Part shown: positions 46,935-56,592 of the stretch, piece after piece
How positions within the stretch are numbered: the first letter of the stretch is position 1
How the letters are laid out: each line of letters starts with the position of its first letter
Assembly: GCA_945907045.1 (NCBI GenBank)
Contig: CAMDSH010000020.1
Location: 1-63,566 of the forward strand
From: Rhizobium sp. Q54
Lineage (GTDB): Bacteria > Pseudomonadota > Alphaproteobacteria > Rhizobiales > Xanthobacteraceae
DNA length: 63,566 nucleotides
Direction: 5' to 3'
Notes under the pieces: generated by a model
Told to the model about the DNA's origin: nothing
The model's database searches: none
What the model saw: the letters and a program-made list of their open reading frames with translations, nothing else
Made by a program: the position numbers and the translations under genes

Positions 46935-48251
46935 ATGAACGCCGAAGTTCGAAAGATCAAGACCGCGGCCGAGCTGGCGCTGGTCGACGCATACGCCGCT
47001 GCCAAGCCGAAGCTGCCGGGCACTGGCGCGCTCAAAGCGTTGCGCGAGGAAGCGTTCAAGCGCTTCGACGCCGAAGGCCTGCCGCACCGCCGCGTGGAAG
47101 AGTGGAAATACACCGACTTGCGCGCGCTAATGCGCGACCTCAAGCCGCTCGCCGCCGCGCCTGACGCGAAAGCGAAAGCGCTCGCGAAGAACGCCGGCAA
47201 GCTGCTTGCCAGCGTTGAAAGCCGCAAGCTTGTGTTCGTCGATGGCGCGTTCGTGGCTGAGTTGTCCGATCTGACGCCGGAAGCGGGTTTGACCATCACG
47301 TCGATGGCGCAGGCGCTGGCCAAGGGCGATGCGCTGGTCACGGCGCATGTCGGCAAGGTCGTCGCGACCAACGATGTGGCTGTCGCGCTCAACACGGCGC
47401 TGATGGGCGACGGTGCGGTGATCCGCATCGCTGCGGGCGCTTCGATCGCGCGGCCGATCCATCTGGTTTTCGCCGCGACCACGCCGTCCTCGATGTTCAC
47501 GCGCTCGCTTGTGGTGATCGAGAAGGGCGCGCGCGCGATGCTGCTGGAAAGTCACGAGGGCGCCAGCGACTATCAGGTCAATGCCGCGCTTGAAATGGTT
47601 GTGGGCGACGACGCTCATGTCGATCACGTTAAGATCGTCAGCGATGGCGCGGCTGCGCTGCATGTTTCAAGCTTGATGGCCTCGGTCGGCGCGCATGCGC
47701 GCTTTAACGATTTCAGTTTCACGACCGGCGGCGCGGTGGTGCGCAGTCAGCTGTTCCTGCGTTTCGACGGCGAGGGCACCGTCGCCAATATTCGCGGCGC
47801 GACGTTACTGAAAGACCGCCAGCACGCCGATATCACGCTGGTCGCCGATCACGTTGCCAAAGGCTGCCAGAGCCGCGAGATTTTCAAATCCGTGCTCGAT
47901 GGCGAAAGCCGCGGCGTGTTCCAGGGCAAGATCATCGTGCGCCCGAAAGCGCAGAAGACCGATGGCAGGATGATGACCCGCGCGCTCCTGCTCTCGGAGA
48001 CCGCGGAAGCCGACAACAAGCCGGAACTCGAAATCTTCGCCGACGATGTGCAGTGCGGCCATGGCGCTACCGCCGGCGCGCTTGATGAGGATTTGCTGTT
48101 TTATCTCAAAGCGCGCGGCATCCCAGCCAGGGAAGCCGAGGCGCTGCTGATTCAGGCCTTCATCGGCGAAGCGGTGGAGGGCATCGAGCACGCAGGCTTG
48201 CGCGAAGTGCTGATGGAAGCCGCCGTGGCGTGGCTGAAAGCGCGAGGGTGA
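46935..48251 (+). CDS. sufD: Fe-S cluster assembly protein SufD
   Basis: SufB paralogue that completes the SufBC2D scaffold and helps in iron delivery. The 438-residue product starts at the ATG at 46935, after a GAGGA ribosome site; the longer frame from 46896 overlaps sufC and is not needed. Recognisable parts: the LPHRRVEEWKYTDLRALM N-terminal block, DGESRGVFQGKIIVRPKAQKTDG, and FADDVQCGHGATAGALDEDLLFYL with the conserved His. It is followed 2 bp later by sufS. Confidence 0.97.
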   Translation: MNAEVRKIKTAAELALVDAYAAAKPKLPGTGALKALREEAFKRFDAEGLPHRRVEEWKYTDLRALMRDLKPLAAAPDAKAKALAKNAGKLLASVESRKLVFVDGAFVAELSDLTPEAGLTITSMAQALAKGDALVTAHVGKVVATNDVAVALNTALMGDGAVIRIAAGASIARPIHLVFAATTPSSMFTRSLVVIEKGARAMLLESHEGASDYQVNAALEMVVGDDAHVDHVKIVSDGAAALHVSSLMASVGAHARFNDFSFTTGGAVVRSQLFLRFDGEGTVANIRGATLLKDRQHADITLVADHVAKGCQSREIFKSVLDGESRGVFQGKIIVRPKAQKTDGRMMTRALLLSETAEADNKPELEIFADDVQCGHGATAGALDEDLLFYLKARGIPAREAEALLIQAFIGEAVEGIEHAGLREVLMEAAVAWLKARG

Positions 48252-48253
48252 AC

Positions 48254-49495
48254 ATGCACCCCGCCGTGAGCAATGGTTCTTATGACGTAGCGCGCATCCG
48301 CAAGGATTTTCCCGCGCTTGGCCTGCAGGTCTACGGCAAACCGCTCGTCTATCTCGACAACGCCGCGTCGGCGCAGAAGCCGCAAGCCGTGCTCGACCGG
48401 TTGGAGAAGGCTTACACGCAGCAATACGCCAACGTGCATCGCGGCCTGCATTATCTCGCCAACGAGGCGACCGAGGCTTACGAGGGCGCGCGCGAGACCG
48501 TGCGGGCCTTCATCAACGCGCCACGCAAGGAAGAGATCATTTTCACCCGCAATGCCACCGAGGCGATCAATACGGTTGCCGGGTCGTTCGGGCGCGAACG
48601 CATCAAGGCGGGCGATGAAATCGTGCTCTCGATCATGGAGCACCATTCGAACATCGTGCCGTGGCATTTCCTGCGCGAGCGGCAGGGCGCGGTGATCAAA
48701 TGGGCGCCGGTCGATGACGATGGCAATTTCCTCATCGATGAATTCGAAAAGCTGCTGACCCCGCGCACCAAGATGGTGGCGATCACGCAGATGTCGAACG
48801 TGCTCGGCACCATCGTGCCGGTGAAGGAAGTCGTGAAACTCGCGCATGCGCGCGGCATTCCGGTTCTTGTCGATGGCAGCCAGGCTGCAGTTCACCTCGA
48901 CGTGGACGTGCAGGACATCGGCTGCGACTTTTATGTTTTCACCGGCCACAAGATGTACGGCCCGACCGGCATCGGCGTGTTGTGGGGCAAGTACGATCTG
49001 CTGGCCGCCATGCCACCGTATCAGGGCGGCGGCGAGATGATCCACGAAGTGTTCGAGGATCGCGTCACCTACGGCCAGCCGCCGCATCGTTTCGAGGCCG
49101 GCACGCCGCCGATCGTGCAGGCGATCGGGCTTGGCGCGGCCATCGACTACGTCAATTCAATCGGCAAGGCGCGCATCCGCGCGCACGAAAACGAAATCGT
49201 GACTTACGCTCAGGACCGGCTGCGCAAGATCAATTCCTTGCGCATCATCGGAACTGCCAAGGACAAGGGCGCCATCGTTTCCTTCGAGATCAAGGGCGCG
49301 CATCCGCACGACATCGCGACCATTATCGACCGCTCCGGTGTCGCCGTGCGCGCCGGCACCCATTGCGTCATGCCGCTGCTCGCCCGTTATGGCGTTACCG
49401 CCACTTGCCGTGCCTCATTTGCCCTCTACAACACCCGCGACGAGGTGGATACGCTTGCCGATTCTCTCGTCAAAGCGCAGGATTTTTTCGCATGA
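48254..49495 (+). CDS. sufS: Cysteine desulfurase SufS
   Basis: Class II desulfurase that supplies sulfur to SufBCD. 413 residues from the ATG at 48254. The PLP lysine is in FTGHKMYGPTGIGVLWG, the SufS-type catalytic Cys in VAVRAGTHCVMPLLARYG, and LDNAASAQKPQAV is the family's N-terminal signature. The His before Cys in many relatives (RAGHHC) is Thr here. It overlaps the next gene by 4 bp (ATGA). No sufE gene is in the window, so its sulfur-transfer partner may be elsewhere. Confidence 0.98.
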   Translation: MHPAVSNGSYDVARIRKDFPALGLQVYGKPLVYLDNAASAQKPQAVLDRLEKAYTQQYANVHRGLHYLANEATEAYEGARETVRAFINAPRKEEIIFTRNATEAINTVAGSFGRERIKAGDEIVLSIMEHHSNIVPWHFLRERQGAVIKWAPVDDDGNFLIDEFEKLLTPRTKMVAITQMSNVLGTIVPVKEVVKLAHARGIPVLVDGSQAAVHLDVDVQDIGCDFYVFTGHKMYGPTGIGVLWGKYDLLAAMPPYQGGGEMIHEVFEDRVTYGQPPHRFEAGTPPIVQAIGLGAAIDYVNSIGKARIRAHENEIVTYAQDRLRKINSLRIIGTAKDKGAIVSFEIKGAHPHDIATIIDRSGVAVRAGTHCVMPLLARYGVTATCRASFALYNTRDEVDTLADSLVKAQDFFA

Positions 49496-49854
49496 GCGAC
49501 AACAGCGCAGACAAACCAGCCGCGGCTTCGGCTCTTCCGGAGGCGGAACTCTCGCGCCTCACCGACGAGATCGTGACCGCGATCAAGACTGTTTACGATC
49601 CGGAAATTCCGGCCGACATCTACGAGCTTGGGCTGATTTACAAGATCGACATCGCGGACGATCGCAGCGTGAAGGTCGATATGTCGCTGACTTCGCCGAA
49701 TTGCCCCTCGGCGCAGGAATTGCCGGTGATGGTGCAGAACGCGGTTTCCAGCGTCCCCGGCGTCGGCCCGGTGAAGGTCGACGTGGTGTGGGACCCGCCG
49801 TGGGACCCCAGCCGCATGACGGATGAGGCCCGCGTCGTCCTCAATATGTGGTGA
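49492..49854 (+). CDS. sufT: SUF-associated MIP18/DUF59 protein
   Basis: Small protein of the MIP18 (DUF59) family that helps deliver Fe-S clusters to target proteins. It has 120 residues. The family core is EIVTAIKTVYDPEIPADIYELGLIYKI, then VDMSLTSPNCPSAQELPVMVQNAV (with the conserved Cys) and VDVVWDPPWDPSRMTDEAR. Its ATG overlaps the sufS stop, which shows translational coupling. The next gene (HesB/IscA type) is 96 bp away. Confidence 0.95.
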   Translation: MSDNSADKPAAASALPEAELSRLTDEIVTAIKTVYDPEIPADIYELGLIYKIDIADDRSVKVDMSLTSPNCPSAQELPVMVQNAVSSVPGVGPVKVDVVWDPPWDPSRMTDEARVVLNMW

Positions 49855-49875
49855 GTTGCGTTTTGCCTGCGAAGT

Positions 49876-49888
49876 CCCCACATTGGGG
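49876..49888. promoter_or_regulatory. CCCC-N5-GGGG element between sufT and the HesB/IscA gene
   Basis: CCCCACATTGGGG sits within a perfect palindrome TCCCCA-CAT-TGGGGA (49875-49889), 62 bp before the start of the HesB/IscA gene. Just after it, GTTTG-N7-CAAAC (49897-49913) forms a second inverted repeat. They could be operators or mRNA hairpins that alter expression of the last suf gene. No function is established. Confidence 0.25.
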
Positions 49889-49950
49889 ATGAAATAGTTT
49901 GTTAGATTCAAACTGTTACGATTCGAGACTGATACGGAGACGTTGACGAA

Positions 49951-50343
49951 ATGGCGATAGTCCGCGCACGGCCCCAGGCGATGCGGCTCACCGATGCCGC
50001 CGCCGCCCGCATCAAGGATGTGATGGCGCGCACGCAGCGCCCGCTCGCGGGCGTTCGCGTCGGCGTCAAGAACGGCGGCTGCGCCGGCATGGAATACACG
50101 ATGGAATACGCCGAGGCCGTCAACGCCGCCGACGAGGTGGTGGAGGACAAGGGCGTCAAGATTTTGATCGATCCGAAGGCGGTGCTGTTCCTGATCGGCA
50201 CCGAGATGGATTACAAAACCGAAAAGCTCTCCGCCCAGTTCGTGTTCAACAATCCGAACCAGACCTCGGCCTGCGGCTGCGGCGAGTCGGTGCAGCTCAC
50301 GCCCGCCGGCATTGACGCCGCCGGAACGCACAAAGCCTCATAA
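49951..50343 (+). CDS. sufA: HesB/IscA-type iron-sulfur carrier (SufA-like)
   Basis: Receives Fe-S clusters from SufBCD and hands them to apoproteins. 130 residues with the A-type carrier motif: Cys44 in VKNGGCAGMEY and the pair Cys108/Cys110 in SACGCGESV. LTDAAAARIKDVM is the typical start. It closes the suf operon and is followed by a hairpin (50365-50386). The 96-bp gap before it is the largest downstream of sufB in the operon, so it may have its own start of transcription. Confidence 0.96.
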   Translation: MAIVRARPQAMRLTDAAAARIKDVMARTQRPLAGVRVGVKNGGCAGMEYTMEYAEAVNAADEVVEDKGVKILIDPKAVLFLIGTEMDYKTEKLSAQFVFNNPNQTSACGCGESVQLTPAGIDAAGTHKAS

Positions 50344-50364
50344 TCTGCCCGCTTAAAATGCAAA

Positions 50365-50386
50365 TGGCCGGGACGATGCCCGGCCA
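50365..50386. terminator. GC-rich hairpin between the convergent suf operon and diguanylate cyclase gene
   Basis: TGGCCGGG (50365-50372) is inverted as CCCGGCCA (50379-50386) with a 6-nt loop. No U-run follows on either strand, so termination would be inefficient or Rho-assisted, but its position between two convergent genes fits a bidirectional terminator. Confidence 0.6.
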
Positions 50387-50413
50387 TGACGCGCGACTAT
50401 TTGTGAATGAGCG

Positions 50414-51484
50414 CTAGGCCACTTGCGTGGAGGTGGTGCCGGCGGCGATTTCAGGATCGGTCTCGCAGATCACGCGGTTGCGGCCATGCCGCTTGGCGGC
50501 ATAGAGGCAGGTATCGGTTCGCTCGATCAGCGTCTGCGCCGTGTCGCCCTTGTGCAGCGTTGCGACTCCGATGGAGATCGTCACGCGGCCGAGATGCTCG
50601 CCGGTTGAGCGCTTCATCAGTTCCTTGGTCATCACCGCGCGGCGGATGTGGTCGGCAACCGTTATCGCCGAGCGCAGCACCGTATTCGGCAGAATGACCG
50701 CAAATTCCTCGCCGCCGTAGCGCGCCGCGGTGTCCTGGCCCTTGACGTTCTGCTTCACCGACATGGCGACAAGGCGCAACACCTGATCGCCCGTGAGATG
50801 GCCGAAGCTGTCGTTGAAATTCTTGAAATGGTCGATGTCGGTGAGGAGGAGCGTGAGCGCCTCGTTCTTGGTGCGAGCGTCGGCGATGGCGCGCTCCAGC
50901 GTCGTGTCGAAATGCTTGCGGTTCGAGAGCTGCGTGAGCGGATCGGTCAGGCTCTCGGTGCGCACGACCTCAAGGTTGTCCTGCAGGACGTTGATTTCCT
51001 GCTTGGACGCGTTGAGGCGCGCTTCCAGCGCCTGGTTGGATTGCTCCATTTCCTTGGCGGTCTGCACCAGGCCTTCGACGATGGCGCGCAGGCCTTCGCG
51101 GTCCTTGGATTGACCGAGCTTCTGGGTGACGTCGGCCAGGCTCTCGCTGTAGCTGTTGGCGGAGCCGACGGCGGCGTCGACCATGGCCATGACCTGTTCG
51201 ATCTCGTCCATCACCTGCGAACCAACCATGTCGATGCGGTCGGTGAGGCGGGTGGGCGAAAGATAGGTCTCGTAAATCTGTTCGAGGTCGGTGTCGGAGA
51301 GCGTGCCGCCCTGCGCCAGCGTCTCGTTGATCTTGGCGTTGAGGGAGGGGTTGTAGCCGGTCGCGTAGGTGTACCAGATCTCGTAATTGCGCGGATTGGC
51401 CGAATGGCGAAGCGCCTTGATCTGCCCAAGAGCGATTTCGGCGAACGCCATCGTGCGCTCGTGATCGCCGGCCTGCTCCGTCAT
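50414..51484 (-). CDS. Diguanylate cyclase with GGDEF domain
   Basis: Makes cyclic di-GMP from two GTP. The 356-residue cytoplasmic protein starts at the ATG at 51484, preceded by GCGGAG; the frame is open further but the extra 144 residues are not family-like. An N-terminal helical sensor-like region (about 1-180) includes long coiled coil (SNQALEARLNASKQEINVLQDNLEV). The GGDEF domain (about 185-345) begins SLTDPLTQLSNRKHFDTTL and has the active loop RYGGEEFAVILP. The product-inhibition I-site R-x-x-D is K-G-Q-D here, so feedback inhibition may be weak or lost. Two hairpins sit in the leader. Confidence 0.95.
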   Translation of the reverse strand: MTEQAGDHERTMAFAEIALGQIKALRHSANPRNYEIWYTYATGYNPSLNAKINETLAQGGTLSDTDLEQIYETYLSPTRLTDRIDMVGSQVMDEIEQVMAMVDAAVGSANSYSESLADVTQKLGQSKDREGLRAIVEGLVQTAKEMEQSNQALEARLNASKQEINVLQDNLEVVRTESLTDPLTQLSNRKHFDTTLERAIADARTKNEALTLLLTDIDHFKNFNDSFGHLTGDQVLRLVAMSVKQNVKGQDTAARYGGEEFAVILPNTVLRSAITVADHIRRAVMTKELMKRSTGEHLGRVTISIGVATLHKGDTAQTLIERTDTCLYAAKRHGRNRVICETDPEIAAGTTSTQVA

Positions 51485-51499
51485 GGTGTAACTCCGCTC

Positions 51500-51550
51500 G
51501 CAGGCTTCATTGCCTGCGGTCCCGCCCTCTAAGCCCAAGGGGATTGGGCT
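51500..51550 (-). promoter_or_regulatory. Two tandem hairpins in the diguanylate cyclase leader
   Basis: On the plus strand, GCAGGC-TTCATT-GCCTGC (51500-51517) and AGCCCAA-GGGGA-TTGGGCT (51532-51550) are perfect inverted repeats lying 16 and 48 bp before the start codon. On the mRNA the nearer hairpin ends just before the ribosome site GCGGAG. They may limit translation, or one may be a ligand-binding structure. They do not match the GEMM cyclic-di-GMP riboswitch core as I remember it. Confidence 0.4.
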
Positions 51551-51647
51551 CGAGTACAGGAACGGTATTCGACAGCGGTGAATCAGAAGTAAACGGGGGA
51601 ACCGGGCCCTTGAGTTATCCCCAGAGGGCTGGATTATCCTGAATAAT

Positions 51648-53066
51648 CTATGCTTTAGCGGAAACCGGCCGGAGCAGGAACGCCGGCAAATGCGAGCCGT
51701 CGTCCGGCTCTTCGGTGCGCTCGCGCGGCGGCTGGGGCTGCTGCGGGCGTGGTGTTTGCGGTTGGGCCGAGCGGGCCTGATCGGGCGCTGCGGCGGGTGG
51801 GGTCTGTTGCGGCGATCCGTGGCGCGGCGCAGGCCGTCCGCCGCGTCCGCGCTGGCGTCCGCCGCCATGCCGGCCCTTGCCGCCTTCTTGTCTGCCTTCG
51901 TGTCGCGGACGTTCACCCTCGTGCGAAGGCTCTTCGGCGCGCGGCGGCTCGCCGGCCCAGGCGATCTTCATGCCGGTCAGCTTCTCGATGGCGCCGACGG
52001 ATTTCTGGTCGATCGGCGCGACGATGGTGATGGCGATGCCGGTTTTGCCGGCGCGGCCGGTGCGGCCGATGCGGTGGATGTAGTCGTCGGGATGGTGCGG
52101 AACGTCGAAATTGAAGACGTGGCTCACGTCCGGGATATCGAGCCCGCGCGCGGCAACGTCCGATGCGATCAGCAGCTTGGCTTCGCCGTTGCGGAAAGCT
52201 TCCAGCGCGGCGGTGCGCGCCGACTGGTCGAGATCGCCGTGCAGCGCGACGGCATTAAAGCCGTGGCTGAGCAGCGAGCGATGCAACAGCGCGACTTCGC
52301 GCTTGCGATTGCAGAAGATGATGGCGTTCTTGAAATCCTCGGCGGAGCGGATCATGCGCCGCAGCGTGTCGCGCTTTTCGTGCGATTCGCGGCCCGTAGC
52401 CACCAGCAATTGCGTGATGGTGGTGGCGGCGGTCGCCGGCTTGGAGACTTCGACGCGCACCGGATTGTGCAGGAAGGTGTCGGCGATGCGCTGGATTTCC
52501 GGCGGCATCGTCGCGGTGAAGAACAAAGTCTGCCGCGTGAACGGCACCAGCTTGCCGATGCGCTCGATGTCGGGGATGAAGCCCATGTCCAGCATGCGGT
52601 CGGCTTCGTCGATGACGAGCAGTTCGACGCCCGAGAGCAACAGCCGTCCGCGCTCGGAGTGATCGAGCAGGCGTCCCGGCGTTGCGATCAGCACGTCGAC
52701 GCCGCGCGTGAGTTTCGAATCCTGATTGTCGAAGGAGACGCCGCCGATGATGAGCGCGACGTTGAGCTTGTGGTTGGCGCCGTACTTGATGAACTGCTCT
52801 TCCACCTGCGCGGCGAGTTCGCGTGTCGGCTCCAGAATGAGCGTGCGCGGCATGCGTGCGCGGGCGCGGCCTTTTTCCAGCATCGTGAGCATGGGCAGCA
52901 CGAAAGCGGCGGTCTTGCCGGTGCCGGTCTGCGCGATGCCGAGCACGTCGCGCCGGGCGAGTACGTGCGGGATGGCTTGTTCTTGAATGGGGGTCGGAGT
53001 TTTGTAGCCGGCCGTATCGATGGCCGCGATAACCTTATCGGATAAACCGAGATGAGAAAAAGACAT
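51648..53066 (-). CDS. rhlE: DEAD-box RNA helicase, RhlE type
   Basis: ATP-dependent RNA unwinding in ribosome assembly and mRNA decay. 472 residues from the ATG at 53066 (MSFSHLGLSDKVIAAI); the frame is open to 53213 but the extra part lacks family features. Motifs in order: Q-motif TPIQEQAI, AQTGTGKTAAF, PTRELAAQ, VIDEADRMLDMGF (DEAD), FFTATMP (SAT is TAT here), and HRIGRTGRAGKTG. The C-terminal tail (after about residue 380) is rich in Gly, Arg, His and Pro and probably binds RNA. It may cooperate with RNase E from the same window. Confidence 0.95.
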   Translation of the reverse strand: MSFSHLGLSDKVIAAIDTAGYKTPTPIQEQAIPHVLARRDVLGIAQTGTGKTAAFVLPMLTMLEKGRARARMPRTLILEPTRELAAQVEEQFIKYGANHKLNVALIIGGVSFDNQDSKLTRGVDVLIATPGRLLDHSERGRLLLSGVELLVIDEADRMLDMGFIPDIERIGKLVPFTRQTLFFTATMPPEIQRIADTFLHNPVRVEVSKPATAATTITQLLVATGRESHEKRDTLRRMIRSAEDFKNAIIFCNRKREVALLHRSLLSHGFNAVALHGDLDQSARTAALEAFRNGEAKLLIASDVAARGLDIPDVSHVFNFDVPHHPDDYIHRIGRTGRAGKTGIAITIVAPIDQKSVGAIEKLTGMKIAWAGEPPRAEEPSHEGERPRHEGRQEGGKGRHGGGRQRGRGGRPAPRHGSPQQTPPAAAPDQARSAQPQTPRPQQPQPPRERTEEPDDGSHLPAFLLRPVSAKA

Positions 53067-53358
53067 ATAACCTCTAGTTGCGTCCGCCCAGAGCCCGCGC
53101 CGGACTGAAAAACGGTTTGCGATGCGGCGGGAGAGGCGGTCGAATCTTTTATTCGGACCGTTAGGCCGGAACATAGGGTGACAGGGGCGAAAGTCAATGC
53201 TCCGGCGGTGCAATAAGCCGCATTAACGCTTAATCTGCTGCACTTTTTGCCATTTGCCGGTGAACTTAAGCGGGCTTTGCAGGTTATCGAACAACGGCAT
53301 TGGTTGAAAATTTGCGGCAATATTTCCAGCAAGTGATTCACTTCAGAAGAGATTCACG
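53067..53358. other. Intergenic region between rhlE and the ICMT-like gene
   Basis: This 292-bp divergent region holds no gene. It should carry both promoters and a long rhlE leader. DEAD-box helicase genes of this type often have cold-induced leaders, but I see no specific cold-box sequence here. Confidence 0.5.
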
Positions 53359-53853
53359 ATGTCCGATATTTCTTCGTCAGCCACAGCCGGCGTCATCGCC
53401 CCGCCACCGCTGATTGCGCTCGCGACGCTTCTCATCGGCCTCGCGCTCGACTGGTTGCTGCCGGCTTATGTGCTCGGCATTTTGCTCTCGCTGCATGAGC
53501 GCATCTTCATCGGCGTGATTCTCGCCGTTGCAGGCGCAGCATTGGCGGTTGCGGGCGAGCGCGCGTTTCGCAGCGTTGGCACCGAGGTGCGGCCCTGGAA
53601 ACCATCGGCGCGGCTGGCGACGGACGGGGTCTACACCTGGATACGCAACCCGATGTATGTGGGGCTTGGGCTCCTCGTCGGCGGGATCGGCGTTGCGCTC
53701 GCCTCCGACTGGACGCTGGTCATGCTGGTGCCGGCGGCCTTCGTCATCCATTACGGCGTGGTGCTGCGCGAAGAGCGCTATCTCGAAGCCAAGTTCGGCG
53801 GGGATTATCGCGCCTTCAAGGCGGCGGTGCCGCGGTACGGCTGGCCGCTCTAG
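53359..53853 (+). CDS. ICMT-like integral membrane methyltransferase
   Basis: A 164-residue membrane protein of the isoprenylcysteine carboxyl methyltransferase/PEMT fold. Four hydrophobic segments are visible (about 16-50, 51-70, 100-125, 126-137). The SAM-binding region is DGVYTWIRNPMYVGLGLLVGGIG (the R-x-P-x-Y motif), then VVLREERYLEAKFGGDYRAFKAAVPRYGWPL, with the conserved Glu-Glu-Arg. Bacterial substrates are mostly unknown, since prenylated proteins are rare. Its RBS, AGAAGAG, lies 8 nt before the ATG. It precedes pobA by 94 bp. Confidence 0.9.
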   Translation: MSDISSSATAGVIAPPPLIALATLLIGLALDWLLPAYVLGILLSLHERIFIGVILAVAGAALAVAGERAFRSVGTEVRPWKPSARLATDGVYTWIRNPMYVGLGLLVGGIGVALASDWTLVMLVPAAFVIHYGVVLREERYLEAKFGGDYRAFKAAVPRYGWPL

Positions 53854-53947
53854 CCAATCAAATTGTCCCAGCCTTTCCGGAAGTCGTCCCTTCTCGGCGG
53901 CGGCGGGATATATCTATAGGATCGATTCTTTGGCGAAGGGGCAATGA

Positions 53948-55114
<1,167 letters not shown>

Positions 55115-55202
55115 CGCATGATCCCGAAAAGTGGGAACCGGTTTCCCGCCTTCGCGAAGCCCGCTTCGGCGAGCGAAGGAAGGTCGGACAAGATCATGCG
55201 CA
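55115..55202. repeat. Hyphomicrobiales-type palindromic intergenic repeat
   Basis: The element starts at the pobA stop: CGCATGATC (55115-55123) is inverted as GATCATGCG (55192-55200). It contains CCCGAAAAGTGGGAACCGGT near its left end, which I recall as a frequent intergenic repeat in Bradyrhizobium-like genomes. Its middle has a separate inverted part (CCTTCGCGAAGCCCGCTTCG onward to GCGAAGG), so it looks like two nested palindromes. Only one copy is in this window. It lies between convergent genes and may act as a terminator. Confidence 0.8.
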
Positions 55203-55206
55203 GACT

Positions 55207-56592
55207 TTAGTTGTCTTTCAAGATTGCGTTCAGTGGCCGGTTGAAAAGCATGATGCCAACGCCCGCAAGCGCGGCGATGACGGCTAGCATCAAAAAGAAA
55301 TCGGTCTTCGCCATCGTCGACCAGAAGCTTCCCAAATAGCCGGCGAGAAAACTGCCGTAGAAACTGGTCGCCAGCCACACGCCCATCATCATCGAGAGGC
55401 AATGCGCGGGCGCGACCTTCGACACCAGCGAGAGGGCGGTGGGCGAGAGATAAAGCTCGCCGATGGTGATGACGACAAAATAAGCCGCCAGCCACAGCCA
55501 GCTCGCTTTGCCAGCGCCCGCATACCAGGCGGCCACGAACAAAATCAGATAGGACGCGGCGTTGTAGAAGCATCCATACGCCATCTTGGTGACGGTGGAC
55601 GGCTCGCGCCCGCGCAGCGCCTGCCGTGACCACAGCGCGATGATGAACGGCGTGAAGGCGAAGATCATGAACGGATTGAACGCCTGAAACCAGGTCGTGG
55701 GAATTTCGCCGCGCCAGAACAGCAAGTTCACGCTGCGGTCGGTGTAGTCGTTGGCCCATAGCGCGATGGTGTTGCCCTGTTGTTCGTACGTCGCCCAGAA
55801 GAACGTCACCGGCAACGAGAGCATCACCAGCGCGCCGATAGCGCGCCATTCATCGCGTCCGAAGGGGCGCGCGGAACCTGCGGCCTTGCTTTTCGTGAGT
55901 TCATCGGGCGGCAACAGCGGCGACGCATATAGATAGATGATGAGCCCGAGCGTCATGCCGGCGCCGGCGGCGGTGAAGCCATAATGCCAGCCGAGTTCCT
56001 CGCCAAGCGTGCCGCAAACCAGCGGCGCCAGAAACGCGCCGAGATTGATGCCGACATAGAAAATCGAAAACGCGCGGTCGCGCCGCGTATCGCCCGGCGC
56101 ATAGAGCGAGCCGACTTGCGTGGAGATGTTCGGCTTGAACGCGCCATTGCCGAGGATCAGCACCAGCAGCGCGAACAGAAACAGCGGCTCGAACGCCATC
56201 ATGAAATGGCCGAGCGCCATCAGCGCCGCGCCGATTACCACTGTCTTGCGCTGGCCCAATACACGGTCGGCCAGCAATCCACCGATAATTGGCGTGAAAT
56301 AAACCAGCGCGGTGTAGCTGCCGTAAATCAGCGAGGCGAGCGGCTGCGGACCCAGCGGGCCGAAAACAAACTCCACCGCGTCTTTGAGCGCGCCAAGCCC
56401 CAGCACATTCTCGAAGCGCCCTGGCAGCAGCAGGTATTTGACCATGTACAGCACAAGCAGCGCGCGCATGCCGTAATAGGAAAAGCGCTCCCACATTTCC
56501 GTGGTGAAAAGGAACGTCAGCCCTTTCGGGTGTCCGAACAGGTCGCCGGGGCGGGCGTTCGCGGAACCGGCGGTTGCAGCGGGCAGGGACAT
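55207..56592 (-). CDS. POT-family proton-dependent peptide transporter
   Basis: Imports di- and tripeptides with protons across the inner membrane. 461 residues when started at the ATG at 56592 (MSLPAATAGSANARPGDLF), because it is nearer the conserved part than the ATG at 56622. The POT hallmark FTTEMWERFSYYGMRALLVLYM contains the E-x-x-E-R-like motif of helix 1. About 12-14 hydrophobic segments are visible, with IGGLLADRVLGQRKTVVIGA and LGNGAFKPNISTQVGSLY. It is divergent from the second Bug gene (167 bp) and convergent with pobA. Confidence 0.94.
   Translation of the reverse strand: MSLPAATAGSANARPGDLFGHPKGLTFLFTTEMWERFSYYGMRALLVLYMVKYLLLPGRFENVLGLGALKDAVEFVFGPLGPQPLASLIYGSYTALVYFTPIIGGLLADRVLGQRKTVVIGAALMALGHFMMAFEPLFLFALLVLILGNGAFKPNISTQVGSLYAPGDTRRDRAFSIFYVGINLGAFLAPLVCGTLGEELGWHYGFTAAGAGMTLGLIIYLYASPLLPPDELTKSKAAGSARPFGRDEWRAIGALVMLSLPVTFFWATYEQQGNTIALWANDYTDRSVNLLFWRGEIPTTWFQAFNPFMIFAFTPFIIALWSRQALRGREPSTVTKMAYGCFYNAASYLILFVAAWYAGAGKASWLWLAAYFVVITIGELYLSPTALSLVSKVAPAHCLSMMMGVWLATSFYGSFLAGYLGSFWSTMAKTDFFLMLAVIAALAGVGIMLFNRPLNAILKDN

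Noticed and set aside
51485..51647. GEMM cyclic-di-GMP riboswitch
   Set aside because: The leader has hairpins but not the conserved GEMM core as I recall it.
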